From the NCBI GenBank assembly GCA_029204225.1, contig CM055097.1:39855106-39919105 (forward strand): 64,000 bases of DNA, given 5' to 3'. Positions within the stretch are counted from its first letter, which is position 1. Each line of letters opens with the position of its first letter. The notes under the pieces are model-generated. The model made no database searches, was not told where the DNA came from, and saw only the letters and a list, made by a program, of their open reading frames with translations. The position numbers and the translations under genes are program-made. Below are positions 1 through 10,847 of the stretch, one piece after another. Source of the DNA: Diphasiastrum complanatum. Its lineage: Eukaryota; Streptophyta; Lycopodiopsida; Lycopodiales; Lycopodiaceae.

Positions 1-969
1 CAAAATTAAAGTAGAATCATTGTGCTACTGTACTGTGGGTCCTATCAGTTGATAAGGATCAGTTGGCCTCGCCACGAGGCAAGTCGACTGGACATGTTTC
101 CCGCCAACGACAACCTAGGTCATGCATGGGTTGCCTGAGTGAACAACTATATGTACAGTGTAATTTCATTTTGAGAAATACAGTTGCTATGTGAGCTTGA
201 TGTGGAGAGTGTTTTCAGTCTGTGTTACTGTGTAGTATGATTTGTGTTCCTGTGCAAACCAAATTCTAAGTGATTGGTTGCTTCTACTTGGTTGGGTGGT
301 TGCTCCATAGTGTGTTTTCCATTGTGTTTTGTCTTGTAAGCAGGATATTAGGGAGCTTCTCTTATAGCTTGTAACCAGTTGGTACTAGAGCTGACTAGCG
401 TTTCATGTCTCTTAAGGATTCCATGGGACAAGACATGATAAGAAATACACCATTTAGTAGCTCGGATATATTTTGCAAGTTCAAGTTTTTCTAACATGAT
501 TACAGCCAGGATATTCAACACATGGGTAGTCACCCATGATTCCAATTGTGGACCAAGTCCCTCCCCTTGCCATACCTCCATTGAATAAGCTGCTACTTTC
601 CAACCATCAAAATCTCCACTCTTTTCTCTCCACCTCTCTCTCCAATCACTCACTTGACGCAAGCAATGGTGGCTGATTCAAGGGGTAGCAGTGACATCGC
701 TCTTCATTGGCACTCGACAATGTAAACTCAAATAGCGAGGCCCAATTTATGTAACTGCCACCTTGAAGGCAAGGTTCACAAATCACAAAAAAATTTATTT
801 TCAAGGAGTTTGCTTGATCAATGGGGCACACTAGTTTTTTGAGAAATGACTAGTCAAAATTGTAAATGTTTGACATGGGGCTAATGGGGATAGTTCCCAC
901 TATTTTAATGGGAGTCTCTTGAGTCCCCTATACCTTAATGGCAATGAGTGCTTGTGAGAACTACTATAG
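1..969. other. AT-rich stretch without assignable gene
   Basis: I see no recognisable coding domain here. The longest open stretches, on the minus strand at 348-831, do not match a family I know. The first 70 bases (a CTACTGTACTGTGGG stretch) resemble sequence near 32,270, so the left edge is probably also repeat-derived. Confidence 0.4.
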
Positions 970-1192
970 TAATTACATTTATGTTTATAGCCATGGTCAT
1001 TTGATTTGTTTACATAAACTTTCATAACATTTTACCCCTCATTTTTGGAGATCCTAGGTCCAATTCTTTGTGATCCCATGGGATGAAATCACCAAAAGAA
1101 TTTAAGGAAATCAATGACTGACAAAATGATGCATCACTCCTTTGGATACCTTATAGGATCTCAATATTTTGGGAGGTTTTGATTGCCAAGAA
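970..1192 (+). repeat. Dispersed repeat, copy 1 (copy 2 near 51,506)
   Basis: About 225 bases, starting near ATTACATTTATGTTTATAGC and ending near AACAAAATCATC, match 51,506-51,735 in the same orientation with only scattered differences. The match stops exactly where a CATTAGAGGAATTC sequence begins here. At the second copy a copia integrase remnant follows soon after, so this is probably part of an old retroelement. Confidence 0.7.
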
Positions 1193-1330
1193 CAAAATCA
1201 TCATTAGAGGAATTCTGAAATCTAAAACGACCCTTTGTGCAGATGTTTTTTATTTATTTTTTTAATTTCGTCAGCCATGTGGCCCAATCAAAATGCATAT
1301 ATTTGAAATCTACGTAATGTAGATGAGAAT
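1193..1330 (+). repeat. MITE-like terminal segment
   Basis: The segment begins CATTAGAGGAATTCTGAAATC, then has an AAACGACCCTTTGTG-like stretch, CCAATCAAAA and TTTGAAATCTACGTAATGTA. The same ordered blocks occur at 31,287-31,415 and, reversed, at 40,340-40,453. Only one end is visible here; I did not find the partner terminal repeat. Confidence 0.5.
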
Positions 1331-2095
1331 AAATAAGTTATAGAAATGGGATGGGAGAATGCTATTGGTAGATAGTGTCTGCCCTGAACGTGTGAATCTA
1401 CCCGATGTCATTGTCTCCAATTAAATATCTAACCACATTGGTTAATATGTTGGTAAATGTCAAACTACACAGGTTTACCAACAATAAGTTATCACATGCT
1501 TTGGAATCGGTGACCCCATGTTGTTTCCCAATATCCTTGCGTCAATATTAGATACTAGGCATAGTTACCACATGTTGTTACTGTGGTCCAGTTCCTCATT
1601 CACATTTAATAAGTGTCATATAACTTTGAATCAATCTGGTATGTCATAGATTTGAGAATTTGGCGCAGAACTTTGGCTACAATCACTATGGCCAGGAGAG
1701 CAAGATCCAAAATTGAATCGGTAATTCTTCACAATGAGAAGGATGAAGTTGGATTTTGAAAACCAACAAGATACATAAAAAAACTCATGGGTTCTACTGC
1801 ATCCGTCCTCAAAAGGCATGTTTTGACCAAGGAAGAAGGCAAAGATGACATTCAAATCTTATTGGAAAGCAAAGATCCTTGATTTTAGGACTTCTCCAAG
1901 AGGGCCATCAATTTCAAAATCTTGGTTCAGCATGTCTATATGCATTTAGAACTATATCTACAAGATTTCAATATTTATGATCACCAAAAATGTAACTGTA
2001 AGTTCAAAAATTGTTGGGCTCTATATTTTAATATTCATGCTTTGGAAACTTGTAGAAATCATATCAATTATCATATATGTATTGTATTCTTGCAG

Positions 2096-3083
2096 ATTTA
2101 TATCCATCCAGCATAAGTGAATGGGAGCTAGTACAATCCCTAGTAGGTATATTGGATGTGATTCATTCGGATATTGGAAAATTACAATATAGAGGAAGAA
2201 CTTCTAAGGAGCTTGCAGATAGTGGTATATTCTTCTATGAGTCCAAGTACATTCTAGACTTGATGGAGGTTTTAGAAAGCTTGAAGATATCCCACTGCCA
2301 CATTTTGGAAGTGATGAATGGCTTGCACTAGATAGTATTCTGTCATAATATTTTAGATGCAAATTACTATTAGATTTAAAAAACTCAATGAAAGTGAGCA
2401 TTGGATCAAAAGTCAATAGATTAAGTTGGTTTCTGTCCTTATATGTATTTGTTGATTTCTTTTCAAATGCAAATGTTTGTAGAACACCAACATTATTTGT
2501 TTGGAAGGATGTGCCAGATGACACTCTTTCAGATCTGATGGATGTGGGTTGGGAATGCAAGGCAGTCGGAGATATTGAATGTAGAATTAAGAAATCTTCT
2601 ATGATATTTTATTATTGCATTGTGAAACATATGCTTAGTCTTACATTCAGTTACCAGAGATGGAAACGAATAAGTGAGACTTGGATGCCACTAGATCAAG
2701 ACCTTCAAATGGATGGTCACACAGATCAAAAAGAAGTCCACATTTTCAACAATGAAGATATGCTAACTACAATTGAAGTGGAGGACCATTGGAGCTTGAG
2801 TTATATCAGACAAGAGCTGGTCACTAATGCACTATGAAATTCTACCTGCCAACACTTCAGATTCATTGTCAATGGAAAGCTGGTAACATTTTCTTGTGAT
2901 TTGCAAATCAGTCAATCATTATATATGTATCTCTATTCAGAGAATAACCAAATTAACAAGTTGCTTATAATTCATGCGGATACAAAAAAGACAGGAAAAC
3001 ACAACACTCTACAAGGATCTTCCAACAGATATCAACATTGTAGAAGAACAATGACAAGTCATAAAATCAATTGTACAAACTGA
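2096..3083 (+). pseudogene. P2: unrecognised multi-exon gene, broken
   Basis: Three exon blocks can be read. The first, 2096-2268, follows a CTTGCAG acceptor, starts (D)LYPSSISEWE, contains GIFFYESKYIL and ends before a GT donor. The second starts at 2483 after TTTGTAG and contains LFVWKDVPDDTLSDLMDVGW. The third starts near 2661 after ATTCAG and contains HWSLSYIRQEL and, past a single in-frame TGA at about 2835, FRFIVNGKLVTF, ending with a stop at 3083. The last block could be a beta-grasp fold, but that is a guess. The first exon recurs with the same acceptor and nearly the same length at 35,707-35,534 on the minus strand. The gene is tail-to-tail with P4, about 137 bases away, in an order that is mirrored at 34-35.7 kb. 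Upstream exons before 2,090 were not resolved. Function unknown. Confidence 0.6.
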
Positions 3084-3219
3084 TATTAGTATTCAATAAA
3101 ATATCATCCAAATTTGGGAATTTTGTACAACTGTGCAAATAATTATTTTTTAGTACTCACTAAATGTCCGTATTTCACTGTATGTCTATATTTCTATATC
3201 AGTATGAAACTATGTCTAT

Positions 3220-4950
3220 CTATTCAGCTTGGGTATTTACATATCTTCTAGTCTCATTTAGAATCTTAACATCATCTGGCTTAGATGGCCCAACAGGAGT
3301 CTTTGGTCCAGCTGTTGACCTGGCCAATAGACTAAAGATGAGCTCATGTCGAAACATGTACACTTAGCTTGTTGTATAATCACGGAGGGAAAACTACAAT
3401 AAACAATATATTAGATGAATATTTATAATAAACAATATATTATATGAAGATTAAAGAGAAAGGAAACTAAATAAGTCACCTTCGAAATATCAACATCCTC
3501 TTGAAGAATGTACCACTCAAAAAATAATGTTGCATTGTAAAGAGTACACCATGCACAGCTAAATGAGTCGTTTTGCTGGGGTGTCTACAATGCATTCAAC
3601 TGATTAATAATGGGAGGGAGAAACTGACACTAAACAAATATGATAAACAAAAATACTCAAGAAGTGTTCAATGATTAACTCAATGCTAACAATTTTACAT
3701 GCCCCTGCCGTGAGATTCTCTATTGGAAAATATTTACAAATAGCCGGCAGCAACGAGTCAATGTATTTATGTGTGGTACAGGCGGAATTTATTTTAACAC
3801 AAAAAAGATTTACTACATTATTTACAGTTATTTTACAGATACTATAGTCAAGCTCCAGTGATCACTCCAAAAACAAAAACACATTCCATTAAATATATGA
3901 TACAGTGATTACAAATAAAGAAATAGACACACTTGGTATGATATGGCATCAACAAAATCTTCACAACTAGTGAGCATGCACCAAGCAGACAGTGTGACAA
4001 TGTATCGTTGTCGTCCTCGATGGCCTACAGAAAAAAAATTGATGAGAAGAGTTATTTCATTCATTGAATCCCTAGCAATATCAAATTGCAATAGGGGGTG
4101 ACCCGCCTCTATCACTGGATCATCGATAGAAGACCTTCTGTCCTTCATTTGAATACAGTATGGGATTCTAAAGTTAAGAGTAAAACCAATTTCTTCTATT
4201 TGAAAGAGAATTGGCATGCCAATATTATCAATAACATCCGATATATCTTTCTCAAATTTTAAATAATCATCAGAATCCAAATTTAATATAGGATTGATAT
4301 TAATGGGAGGAGGGGGGAGAGGAATAGTATTCACAATAGAGGGGATATTTGGTTGAATCGACCACAATATCTAAGACTAGTGGATTTACAATCGCATCAC
4401 CTCCATATGAGGAATGTTGGAGGTCCATGTGTCGGACCTTTCTAGGTGCCTGAGCAGAGGATTTCTTACTCCTTTTAGGGACAGGTTGCTTGCGAGGCCT
4501 CTTTGTGCGAAGGTTGTTCCTGTCAATGGGATTGTCTCTGGGAGCAGAGGGTTCGCCCTTGTGAAATTTATAGAATCTCTCCCTCATCCTATACAGAATT
4601 TGGAAATCTTTGCGCATTATGGTGACCCGCTTAGCATGGATTGAAAGCTAAAATGAATCTTCAAAAAAAAAAAGTGCCAAATAATCCTCCACGGACTCCG
4701 GCAAACACTATAGTGCTCCAGGTGTGAACCTAACAAGACTTTGCAGACTATCCCTGGTAATTAGACAAACAGTTCTGTAGAAAGGGACTCTTGGTATTAG
4801 GAGTAAGGTGGATCTCTTATATTCCTTAATCTTAGAGAGCCATATGCTCCTGTTATGTCTGGTATGTCGTGGTGGATTCACAGTAGGAGTACTCGTGGAT
4901 ACAGTGCCAGGAGTGAAGAAGTCCCTTTGGTTTTGTTTGATCCTAAACAT
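3220..4950 (-). pseudogene. P4: histone H3 (CenH3-like) fold fused to unknown body, broken
   Basis: An ATG at 4950 opens MFRIKQNQR, which parallels the histone H3 start MARTKQTAR. The fold follows: KRSTLLLIPRVPF (alpha-1), SVEDYLA (alpha-2), and IHAKRVTIMRKDF at codons 104-116 (alpha-3). LLIP, EDYL, EDS and MRKDF resemble plant CenH3 more than canonical H3, and the loop between alpha-1 and alpha-2 is about one residue longer than in H3. The frame runs on through a Lys/Arg-rich linker and a Pro-rich stretch into a body with no family I recognise. Exons: 4950-3933, about 3864-3679 (SLELDYS...KINSA), 3584-3480 (QNDSFSCAW, LFFEWY) and 3393-3220 (VYMFRHEL). The last three are homologous to the plus-strand gene at 34.5-35.4 kb with the same borders. 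It is a pseudogene: TAG at codons 81 and 101, a frameshift near 4300-4367, a stop in exon 4, and a TTTTTTTTT run in alpha-2 that adds a residue. H3 identity is very secure; CenH3 is likely; fusion to the body is inferred from the open frame. Confidence 0.8.
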
Positions 4951-4954
4951 CAGA

Positions 4955-5195
4955 CTAGTGTCGGTTCTGAGTGCAGTTATAGTAACAATGATCAAAGGAT
5001 AAGCAGGCTCATAGAAGTGCGATATGTACTAAGGTATCAATCTTGTGCAAGGGTTTTGTACTAAGGTAACGGCGCACAGAAATGATATGTATGGTCATAG
5101 GATCACTCTTGTGCACACGTAGAGAGACGAGGTGATGAGAGAGCAAGCGGGGGGCGCAAAGAAGCGATATGTGACAAAAATCCGATGAAACAAAA
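4955..5195 (-). promoter_or_regulatory. Upstream/5' UTR of P4, inverted copy of P1 upstream region
   Basis: Read on the minus strand, 5195-5065 carries CACATATCGCTTCTTTGCG, a CTCGTCTCTCTACGTG block, GCACAAGAGTGAT and GACCATACATATCA in that order. The same blocks occur on the plus strand at 10,848-10,975 ahead of P1. Nearer the gene, CAGAACCGACACTAG (minus, 4969-4955) matches CAGAACCGATACTAG directly before the P1 ATG. Two divergent genes therefore carry homologous leaders, which suggests duplication and possibly shared control. Confidence 0.75.
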
Positions 5196-5456
5196 AGTGA
5201 GAATGACCTCCACGTTTGCAACTTTGTGCCCTCGGATTTTGCACATGTGTGAAATCCGAACCATCCAATCAAGAATTGTCACATGGCATTCACACGTAGG
5301 TATCTAGTGGCTCAATGAAACCTCGACACATGTCATGTTCCAACGAATCAATTTTTGACACCTGGCAACTGTACGACTTCGCTCGTGTGGCCATTATGAG
5401 CCAGTTGTAGGATGACATGTGGATAGTTGACCGTTTGACTCGCACGTGTGAAACAA

Positions 5457-5464
5457 CTATAAAT
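5457..5464 (+). promoter_or_regulatory. TATA box candidate for P1
   Basis: CTATAAAT follows a CACGTGTGAAAC motif. If element E is removed, it lies about 260 bases before the P1 ATG and upstream of the duplicated leader blocks. Element E inserted about 38 bases downstream, separating this candidate promoter from its gene. Confidence 0.4.
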
Positions 5465-5501
5465 GGCACGATGCCCAAAATTTATTTTTTTCCGTCTTTC
5501 T

Positions 5502-6334
5502 TGTGAAAAATGCAAAAATAAGCTTGGTAGAGGCCAAAAATCATGTATATAGAATGATTACACATGTGTGGAGCCTGTTTCCACGTGTTAAAATAGTGTA
5601 CTTGTCATGTACCATAACCATATAGGTTGTACATATGATCTAATTCAAGTTCTAGTGGCTAAAAAGGCCAAAAACTAGTTTTCTAGACATATGACACATG
5701 GCATCAATATATTGATTGCATAAGCCACATCCTTTGGTTAGGTGTCATATCCCATGTGTAGAGGATAGCTCACATGTGTGGAATAAGCTGAAGTAGGCGA
5801 ATTTTGACTTCTAGAAGATTTCCAAGTAGATCTCCATATAGAAGGAAAATGGACCAAAAGTGCTCAAAATAGAAGGTTTTGTCCAAGTGTCAGTTTTGCA
5901 TGATGAATCATCATATGACAAAGCACCTTCACACATGTGGGATCATAGGGATGATCAGTACCATGAGCTCCCACTTATTGTATATATAGAGCCACATTTG
6001 GCCATAATCATTGTGAGACACCAATCTTGGTTTTGGAAGCAATTTTGAGTGATTCTCTCCATTTGCCCTAATTTGTTTTGATTGTTTTGAGGTTCTATCA
6101 ATGTGTACTTGATTTTCAGGTTGGATTCCATACTCAGACAGTGTTTCACACATGTGAAACCATAAAGTACACTTACCTTCAATTAATGATTGTTCTTGTT
6201 AGTATTTTGTGTCTAGAATTGATCTAGATTGACCTTAATCTCAAGTAGATTGATAAATCAAGTAATCTGACAACCAATCCCTCTTGAGGATCAGATTAGG
6301 ATCCACTCTTGGTCCTTTTTGTACTTTTTGCACA
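5502..6334 (+). repeat. 5' LTR of element E
   Basis: An 833-bp LTR, TG...CA, directly followed by the primer-binding site. It contains several CACATGTG palindromes (around 5561, 5771, 5933 and 6149) and a TATATATAGAG stretch near 5980 that may be its TATA element. Confidence 0.92.
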
Positions 6335-6347
6335 TGGTATCAGAGCC
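6335..6347 (+). other. Primer-binding site of element E
   Basis: TGGTATCAGAGCC directly after the LTR end. This is the usual plant copia site complementary to the 3' end of initiator tRNA-Met. Confidence 0.9.
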
Positions 6348-8000
6348 TAGTACAAGAGGTTTTGCTGAAATTGATAGGGTTAATCCAATTCAATGCCAAA
6401 ATTAGCAGTTTTTTGAAAACTAGTCAAATTTTGTGTAGCGAGTTGGATTTGATAGCTATCCTCAGAATTTTTGGTCCAGATCTTGTTGTGGGCTGTAGGA
6501 ACTCTTTTCAAACATGTGAGGCCATACATCTCCGATTTTGACTGAGAAATTTCAAAAATTTGTAGAATTTGACTCACATACCCAATTTGAGTGATTTTTG
6601 GTGCAAAATCAAGCATTTTCTATAGTGAATCTAATCGCTTGATTAGTTCTTGGATTAGAAAAGTCATGGAATTAAATTTGAAGCTTGAATTAGGTGCATT
6701 AATTGATTATCTCTGATTTTTTGAGTGCATGTTGAAGTTGAGAGAGATTTTGCTAAAAATCATTGATTAAGGAGTGATATGCAAGGTGAGAGGTTGAAAT
6801 TCATTGTACCATCACTCTAGATTTGTCAAGAGTGATAGGGTCAAGTTTAGAAGCATCAATTTGCTAGAAAACATCCTTGGATCTGTCCTCCAAGTGAAAC
6901 CTTTGAGAGTTTCTAGTGCATATAGAGCATCTATGCAGATCTTGTGTAGAATTTGACATAGATTGGCTTCAATTGAAAGTTTTAGAAAAGAGATTGAGAT
7001 CCAAGTCACATTATTCAATCCTACTCAATTTTTTTGAGTGTTTGTGAGGTTTGAAAAGAGTCATTAAGGTGTCTATGGCAAATGTGTAGAGAGAGATCCA
7101 ATTTTCTAAGAGTTCCTTCCTTTGTAGAAGGCAAGATCTAGAAGCTCATTTTGTGTTGTTATTGGTGGAGAATTTGTATTCTCCTAGGTGATCAAATCTT
7201 TCTAAGTGGCATTAGCTCTTTGAAGCACAATATCTTAGTGAGAAAAATCACAACTTTTGATTTTGAATTTCATTTCAAGTCTCTAAAGGTAGAGTAATTG
7301 GTGGAATCCAATAGGGGTGATTGAATCAATTTATTGAGCAAAAATTGACATAGTATGTATGAAGCTCAAATTAGTTCTATTCAACTTTCTTTGTGAGAGA
7401 GTGAGGGTCAATTTGATATCCCATTGGATGTCTAGAATGAGGAGGAGTCCATATTTGAGTATTCATGCATGGTTGAGATCTTTGTGAATCTCTAGTTGTC
7501 TAATTTTTTAAGCTTTGTGAGAAATTGGTGGTATAGTTTGTTGTCAAATCAAATCAAATTCATTCTAAATCTCAAGACTAAGATTATTTGGGTCAAGAGT
7601 GAGTCAAAAAGAAGTGATTAAGTCTGATTTTCATGTGTTTGAAACAAAATCCATCTTTTGTTCAAGAATCTCAAGTGTTGAGAGAGCTAGTCAAGTGAAA
7701 AGGAAAATCTAGGTGTCAAATCTTTTTCATATCCATTTCAACTTTCAAAAGGAAGAGTCATTGGTATTTGATGAGTCCAATAGGAGATTGGATCTGATTT
7801 ATTTAGTGATTTGATTCAAAGATTGTGTGCTTTTGTCTTAGTGATCAAAGCAAAGTTTTCAAGTGACTAGTCATTACTGTGAAGATTGATTCTTAGGTTT
7901 GTGAGCTAGATCTTTTGTAGATCCTTCTAGATTGTTAAAGATGTTCAAATCTAGTCGCTTGAAAGTCACAAATTACATTTGTAGAATCGTATCACAGGTT
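6348..8000 (+). other. Long untranslated leader of element E
   Basis: About 1.65 kb with no long reading frame. It is homologous to the leader of minus-strand element D (55,950-54,230): both carry TTGTGGGCTGTAGGA next to a CA(C/T)GTGTGAGGC-like motif and, later, matching GTGAGGGTCAA and GGAGGAGTCCATATT blocks. Conservation of a long non-coding leader in two elements suggests packaging or control sequences. Confidence 0.6.
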
Positions 8001-8001
8001 T

Positions 8002-8495
8002 TTATTCACATGACATCAATAGGTGGCATCCTATTGAAGGAAAGAAAGGATCCTGAATGAAACCTTTGTGGCAAGGGAGGATATTTTTTCCCAAGATGCT
8101 ACAAAAAGAAGACCAGTCCATCCAAGGAGAACCAAAGCAAGGGGGCCGAGGTGAAGGATGGAGCTTCAAGTTCAAAATGCAAATACAAGAAGGACAAGTC
8201 AAAGGAAAGGTGTTTCATTTGTGGAAAGGTGAATGAGGCTTGGAGTCTCACAAGGACTTGCAAGATTTGTCTTCAAGAGTCCATCACAACACATGTCAAA
8301 TCTTTTGAAATTTTTCATTTGGAAGTGCATTGTTTGGTTCAAGATGCAAAGATAGATGTCACTTTCATGAAAGTAACTTGGATTTATTTTATGTCCTTGG
8401 AAAGTATTTTGCTTGGAACTTTAGATAAGTTCAAACCTATTGTTATGATCCAAGAGAAATCAATCAAGAATAAGGAGCAGCAATCACAAAAATGA
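8002..8495 (+). pseudogene. Degenerate zinc-knuckle (gag-like) region of element E
   Basis: Near 8010 the frame reads a diverged SIGGILL, then NLCGKGGYFF and RCYKKKT, matching the cleaner copy in element D (SIGGNLLEATKDPKCNLCGK). The first knuckle cysteine is lost to a TGA and the histidine is replaced. The following open frame 8151-8495 is Lys-rich with CFICGK, and has a second CKIC cluster. No gag capsid domain precedes it. This is probably the remains of a small RNA-binding protein. Confidence 0.5.
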
Positions 8496-8649
8496 AAATA
8501 GTTTCATTTATGCTATCATGTCAACTTATGAAGAACCATTTTGCTTTGAAGAGATTTTTGTATCTTAAAGGTGGATTAAGGCAATACTAGTTGAGTATGA
8601 TGCCTTAAAAGATAGCAAAATATGTTTTCCTTGTAAGCTTACATTAGTT

Positions 8650-9846
8650 ATGAAGTCAAGGAAATGGAAATATCTTGATAATGTAGGATCTTTTGGTTTC
8701 AATAAGATCATGAATGATGTGTTCATTCATAAAGATGAAAATTGTAAGTTTTCAATGTTAAAGGCAAGTTGTAAACTTCTTATGAGAATAAGTGAAGCAT
8801 CCAAAGTGGACACTTATATCCATAAGCAAGTAGTTAGCCTTACTGAGATGGAAATGCCTTTTGATTTCAATATTAGAAAAATCATGCCAAGTTGTGGTGA
8901 TTTTTGGACTTATGTTTCTAGCATAAGTAATTTTGATAATCATAGGAAGTGCATATTGTGTGGTCATAGTTGTTGTGATCATTATGAGACATGGTGGTCT
9001 CGGATTTCCATCAAGAAGGAGCATCATGAAGAGGATCTTAAGGAGTCATCTCAAGGTTCAAGTGTGCCAAGGATTGAGGAGGAGAGACCTTCTCAAGTTG
9101 TGGTTCCAAAAAGAAACTCAAGAAACATGGTTGAACCCATGTGGCTCACATTTCAAGGGAAAGAGGAGCATATCTCATGTGGTATACATCTCATACTTAC
9201 TTCTCTTATGTCATTTGATAAATCAATTTGCTTTAGTGAGATCATTGCATCTCAAAATTGGAGTAAAGCCATACTAGTTGAGTATGAAGTCTCTCTTGAG
9301 AACAAAGATGATGTTCTTAAAAGGCTGAAATTGATTTTAAATCAATTAGAAAGCAAATGGTTATTTCATCAAATGTATGTTCTTGAGTCATGCAAGAGCA
9401 AAAGTAATTTGTTCACTCATAGTTTAAAAATTTGTATTGAGGCAAATTGTAAACTCTTTATGAGAGTAAGTGAATCATCTTCTAAAGACACTTATCTCCA
9501 TAATGAAGTATTTAGCCTCAATGGATCTGAGATTAGCATGGTAAACAAGTATGAAGATATGATGCAAACACTTTGTTATTATAGCATGCATAGTCTTGCC
9601 AATTTGGATGAGTCTAATTCTCTAGATCATGGTAACATGATGTTAGATCTTTGTGATCCTAATAAATAAAAAAGAAATCTTTATTTTCTCATGGAGGAGC
9701 ATGCACGTGAAGAAGGAGCAAGCCTCAAGGTCAAGCATCTACATGAAATTTGGAAGGGATCAATTTTGGAGGTGCTAGGATGGTGCAAAGCTCTCAAGCT
9801 CATCAAAGATGTCAACATCAAAGAAGCACTATCATGGATATGGTGA
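8650..9846 (+). pseudogene. Domain X protein of element E, two internal repeats
   Basis: An ATG at 8650 opens 339 codons to a TAA at 9667. The same frame then continues (MEEHAREEG...) to KEALSWIW and a stop at 9846. The frame also extends upstream to about 8535 past one TAA. Two internal repeats are visible: WIKAILVEYDA ... CKLLMRISEASKVDTYIHK and WSKAILVEYEV ... CKLFMRVSESSSKDTYLHN. Single copies with the same ending (KEILSWIW) occur in B1 and B2, together with WLT..GKE.H.SC upstream. A CILCGHSCCDH cluster lies between the repeats here. I do not recognise the family. It takes the place of pol, so a role in retrotransposition is possible but unproven. Confidence 0.65.
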
Positions 9847-9968
9847 TTTCAGATCAACATCAAGCTCATTGGCTGATCTTCACACCTTTTGAACCAGCAA
9901 AGACCATTTAGCCCATGGAGTCAAGTTCAAGATCATCATGTTTTCCATCAAGCTAGATTTTTGAGGAG

Positions 9969-10798
9969 TGTGAAAAATGCAAAAATAAGCTTGGTAGAGG
10001 CCAAAAATCATGTATATAGGATGATTACAAATGTGTGGAGCCTGTTCCCACGTGTTAAAATAGTGTACTTGTCATGTACCATAACCATATAGGTTGTACA
10101 TATGATCTAATTCAAGTTCTAGTGGCTAAAAAGGCCAAAAACTAGTTTTTTAGACATATGACACATGGCATCAATCTATTGATTGCATGAGCCAAATCCT
10201 TTGGTTAGGTGTCATATCCCATGTGTAGAGGATAGCTCACATGTGTGGAATAAGCTGAAGTAGGCGAATTTTGACTTCTAGAAGATTTCCAAGTAGATCT
10301 CCATATAGAAGGAAAATGGACCAAAAGTGCCCAAAATAGAAGGCTTTGTCCAAGTGTCAGTTTTGCATGATGAATCATCATATGACAAAGCACCTTCACA
10401 CATGTGGGATCATAGGGATGATCAGTACCATGAGCTCCCACTTATTGTATATATAGGGCCACATTTGGCCATAATCATTGTGAGACACCAATCTTGGTTT
10501 TGGAAGCAATTTTTAGTGATTCTCTCCATTTGCCCTACATTTGTTTTGATTGTTTTGAGGTTGTATCAATGTGTACTTGATTTTTAGGTTGGATTCCATA
10601 CTCAAACAGTGTTTCACACATTTGAAACCATAAATTACACTTACCTTCAATTAATGATTGTTCTTGTTAGGATTTTGTGTCTTGATCTAGATTGATCTTA
10701 ATCTCAAGTAGATTGATAGATCAAGTAATCTGACAATCAATCCCTACTGAGGATCAGATTAGGATCCATTATTGGATCCTTTTTGTACTTTTTGCACA
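9969..10798 (+). repeat. 3' LTR of element E
   Basis: Matches the 5' LTR along its full length, from TGTGAAAAATGC to TTTTTGCACA. It is preceded by purine tract GAGGAG and followed by target duplication TTTCT. Confidence 0.92.
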
Positions 10799-10847
10799 TT
10801 TCTTTCTCGGTTTTCTCTCATATCGGTTCTCTGCGTGTCTCATTTTC

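Larger units (their letters stand above)
5502..10798 (+). mobile_element. Element E: complete non-autonomous LTR retrotransposon
   Basis: Two LTRs (5502-6334 and 9969-10798) begin TGTGAAAAATGC and end TTTTTGCACA. They are flanked by a 5-bp target duplication TTTCT (5497-5501 and 10799-10803). A primer site TGGTATCAGAGCC (6335) follows the 5' LTR, and a GAGGAG purine tract (9963-9968) precedes the 3' LTR. The 3.6-kb interior has a long leader, a degenerate zinc-knuckle region near 8.05 kb and a domain-X reading frame, but no protease, integrase, reverse transcriptase or RNase H. It therefore needs enzymes from another element. The LTRs differ at few positions, so the insertion is fairly young. 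Element D (53.7-56.3 kb) is a relative with the same leader. Confidence 0.92.

Noticed and set aside
348-831. Two minus-strand open frames near the left edge
   Set aside because: They are in different frames, lack a known domain and I found no repeat or splice support.
9961-10110. LTR-internal frame MNQQRPF and similar short frames
   Set aside because: They sit within or across the LTR of E and repeat in both LTRs; no evidence of coding.
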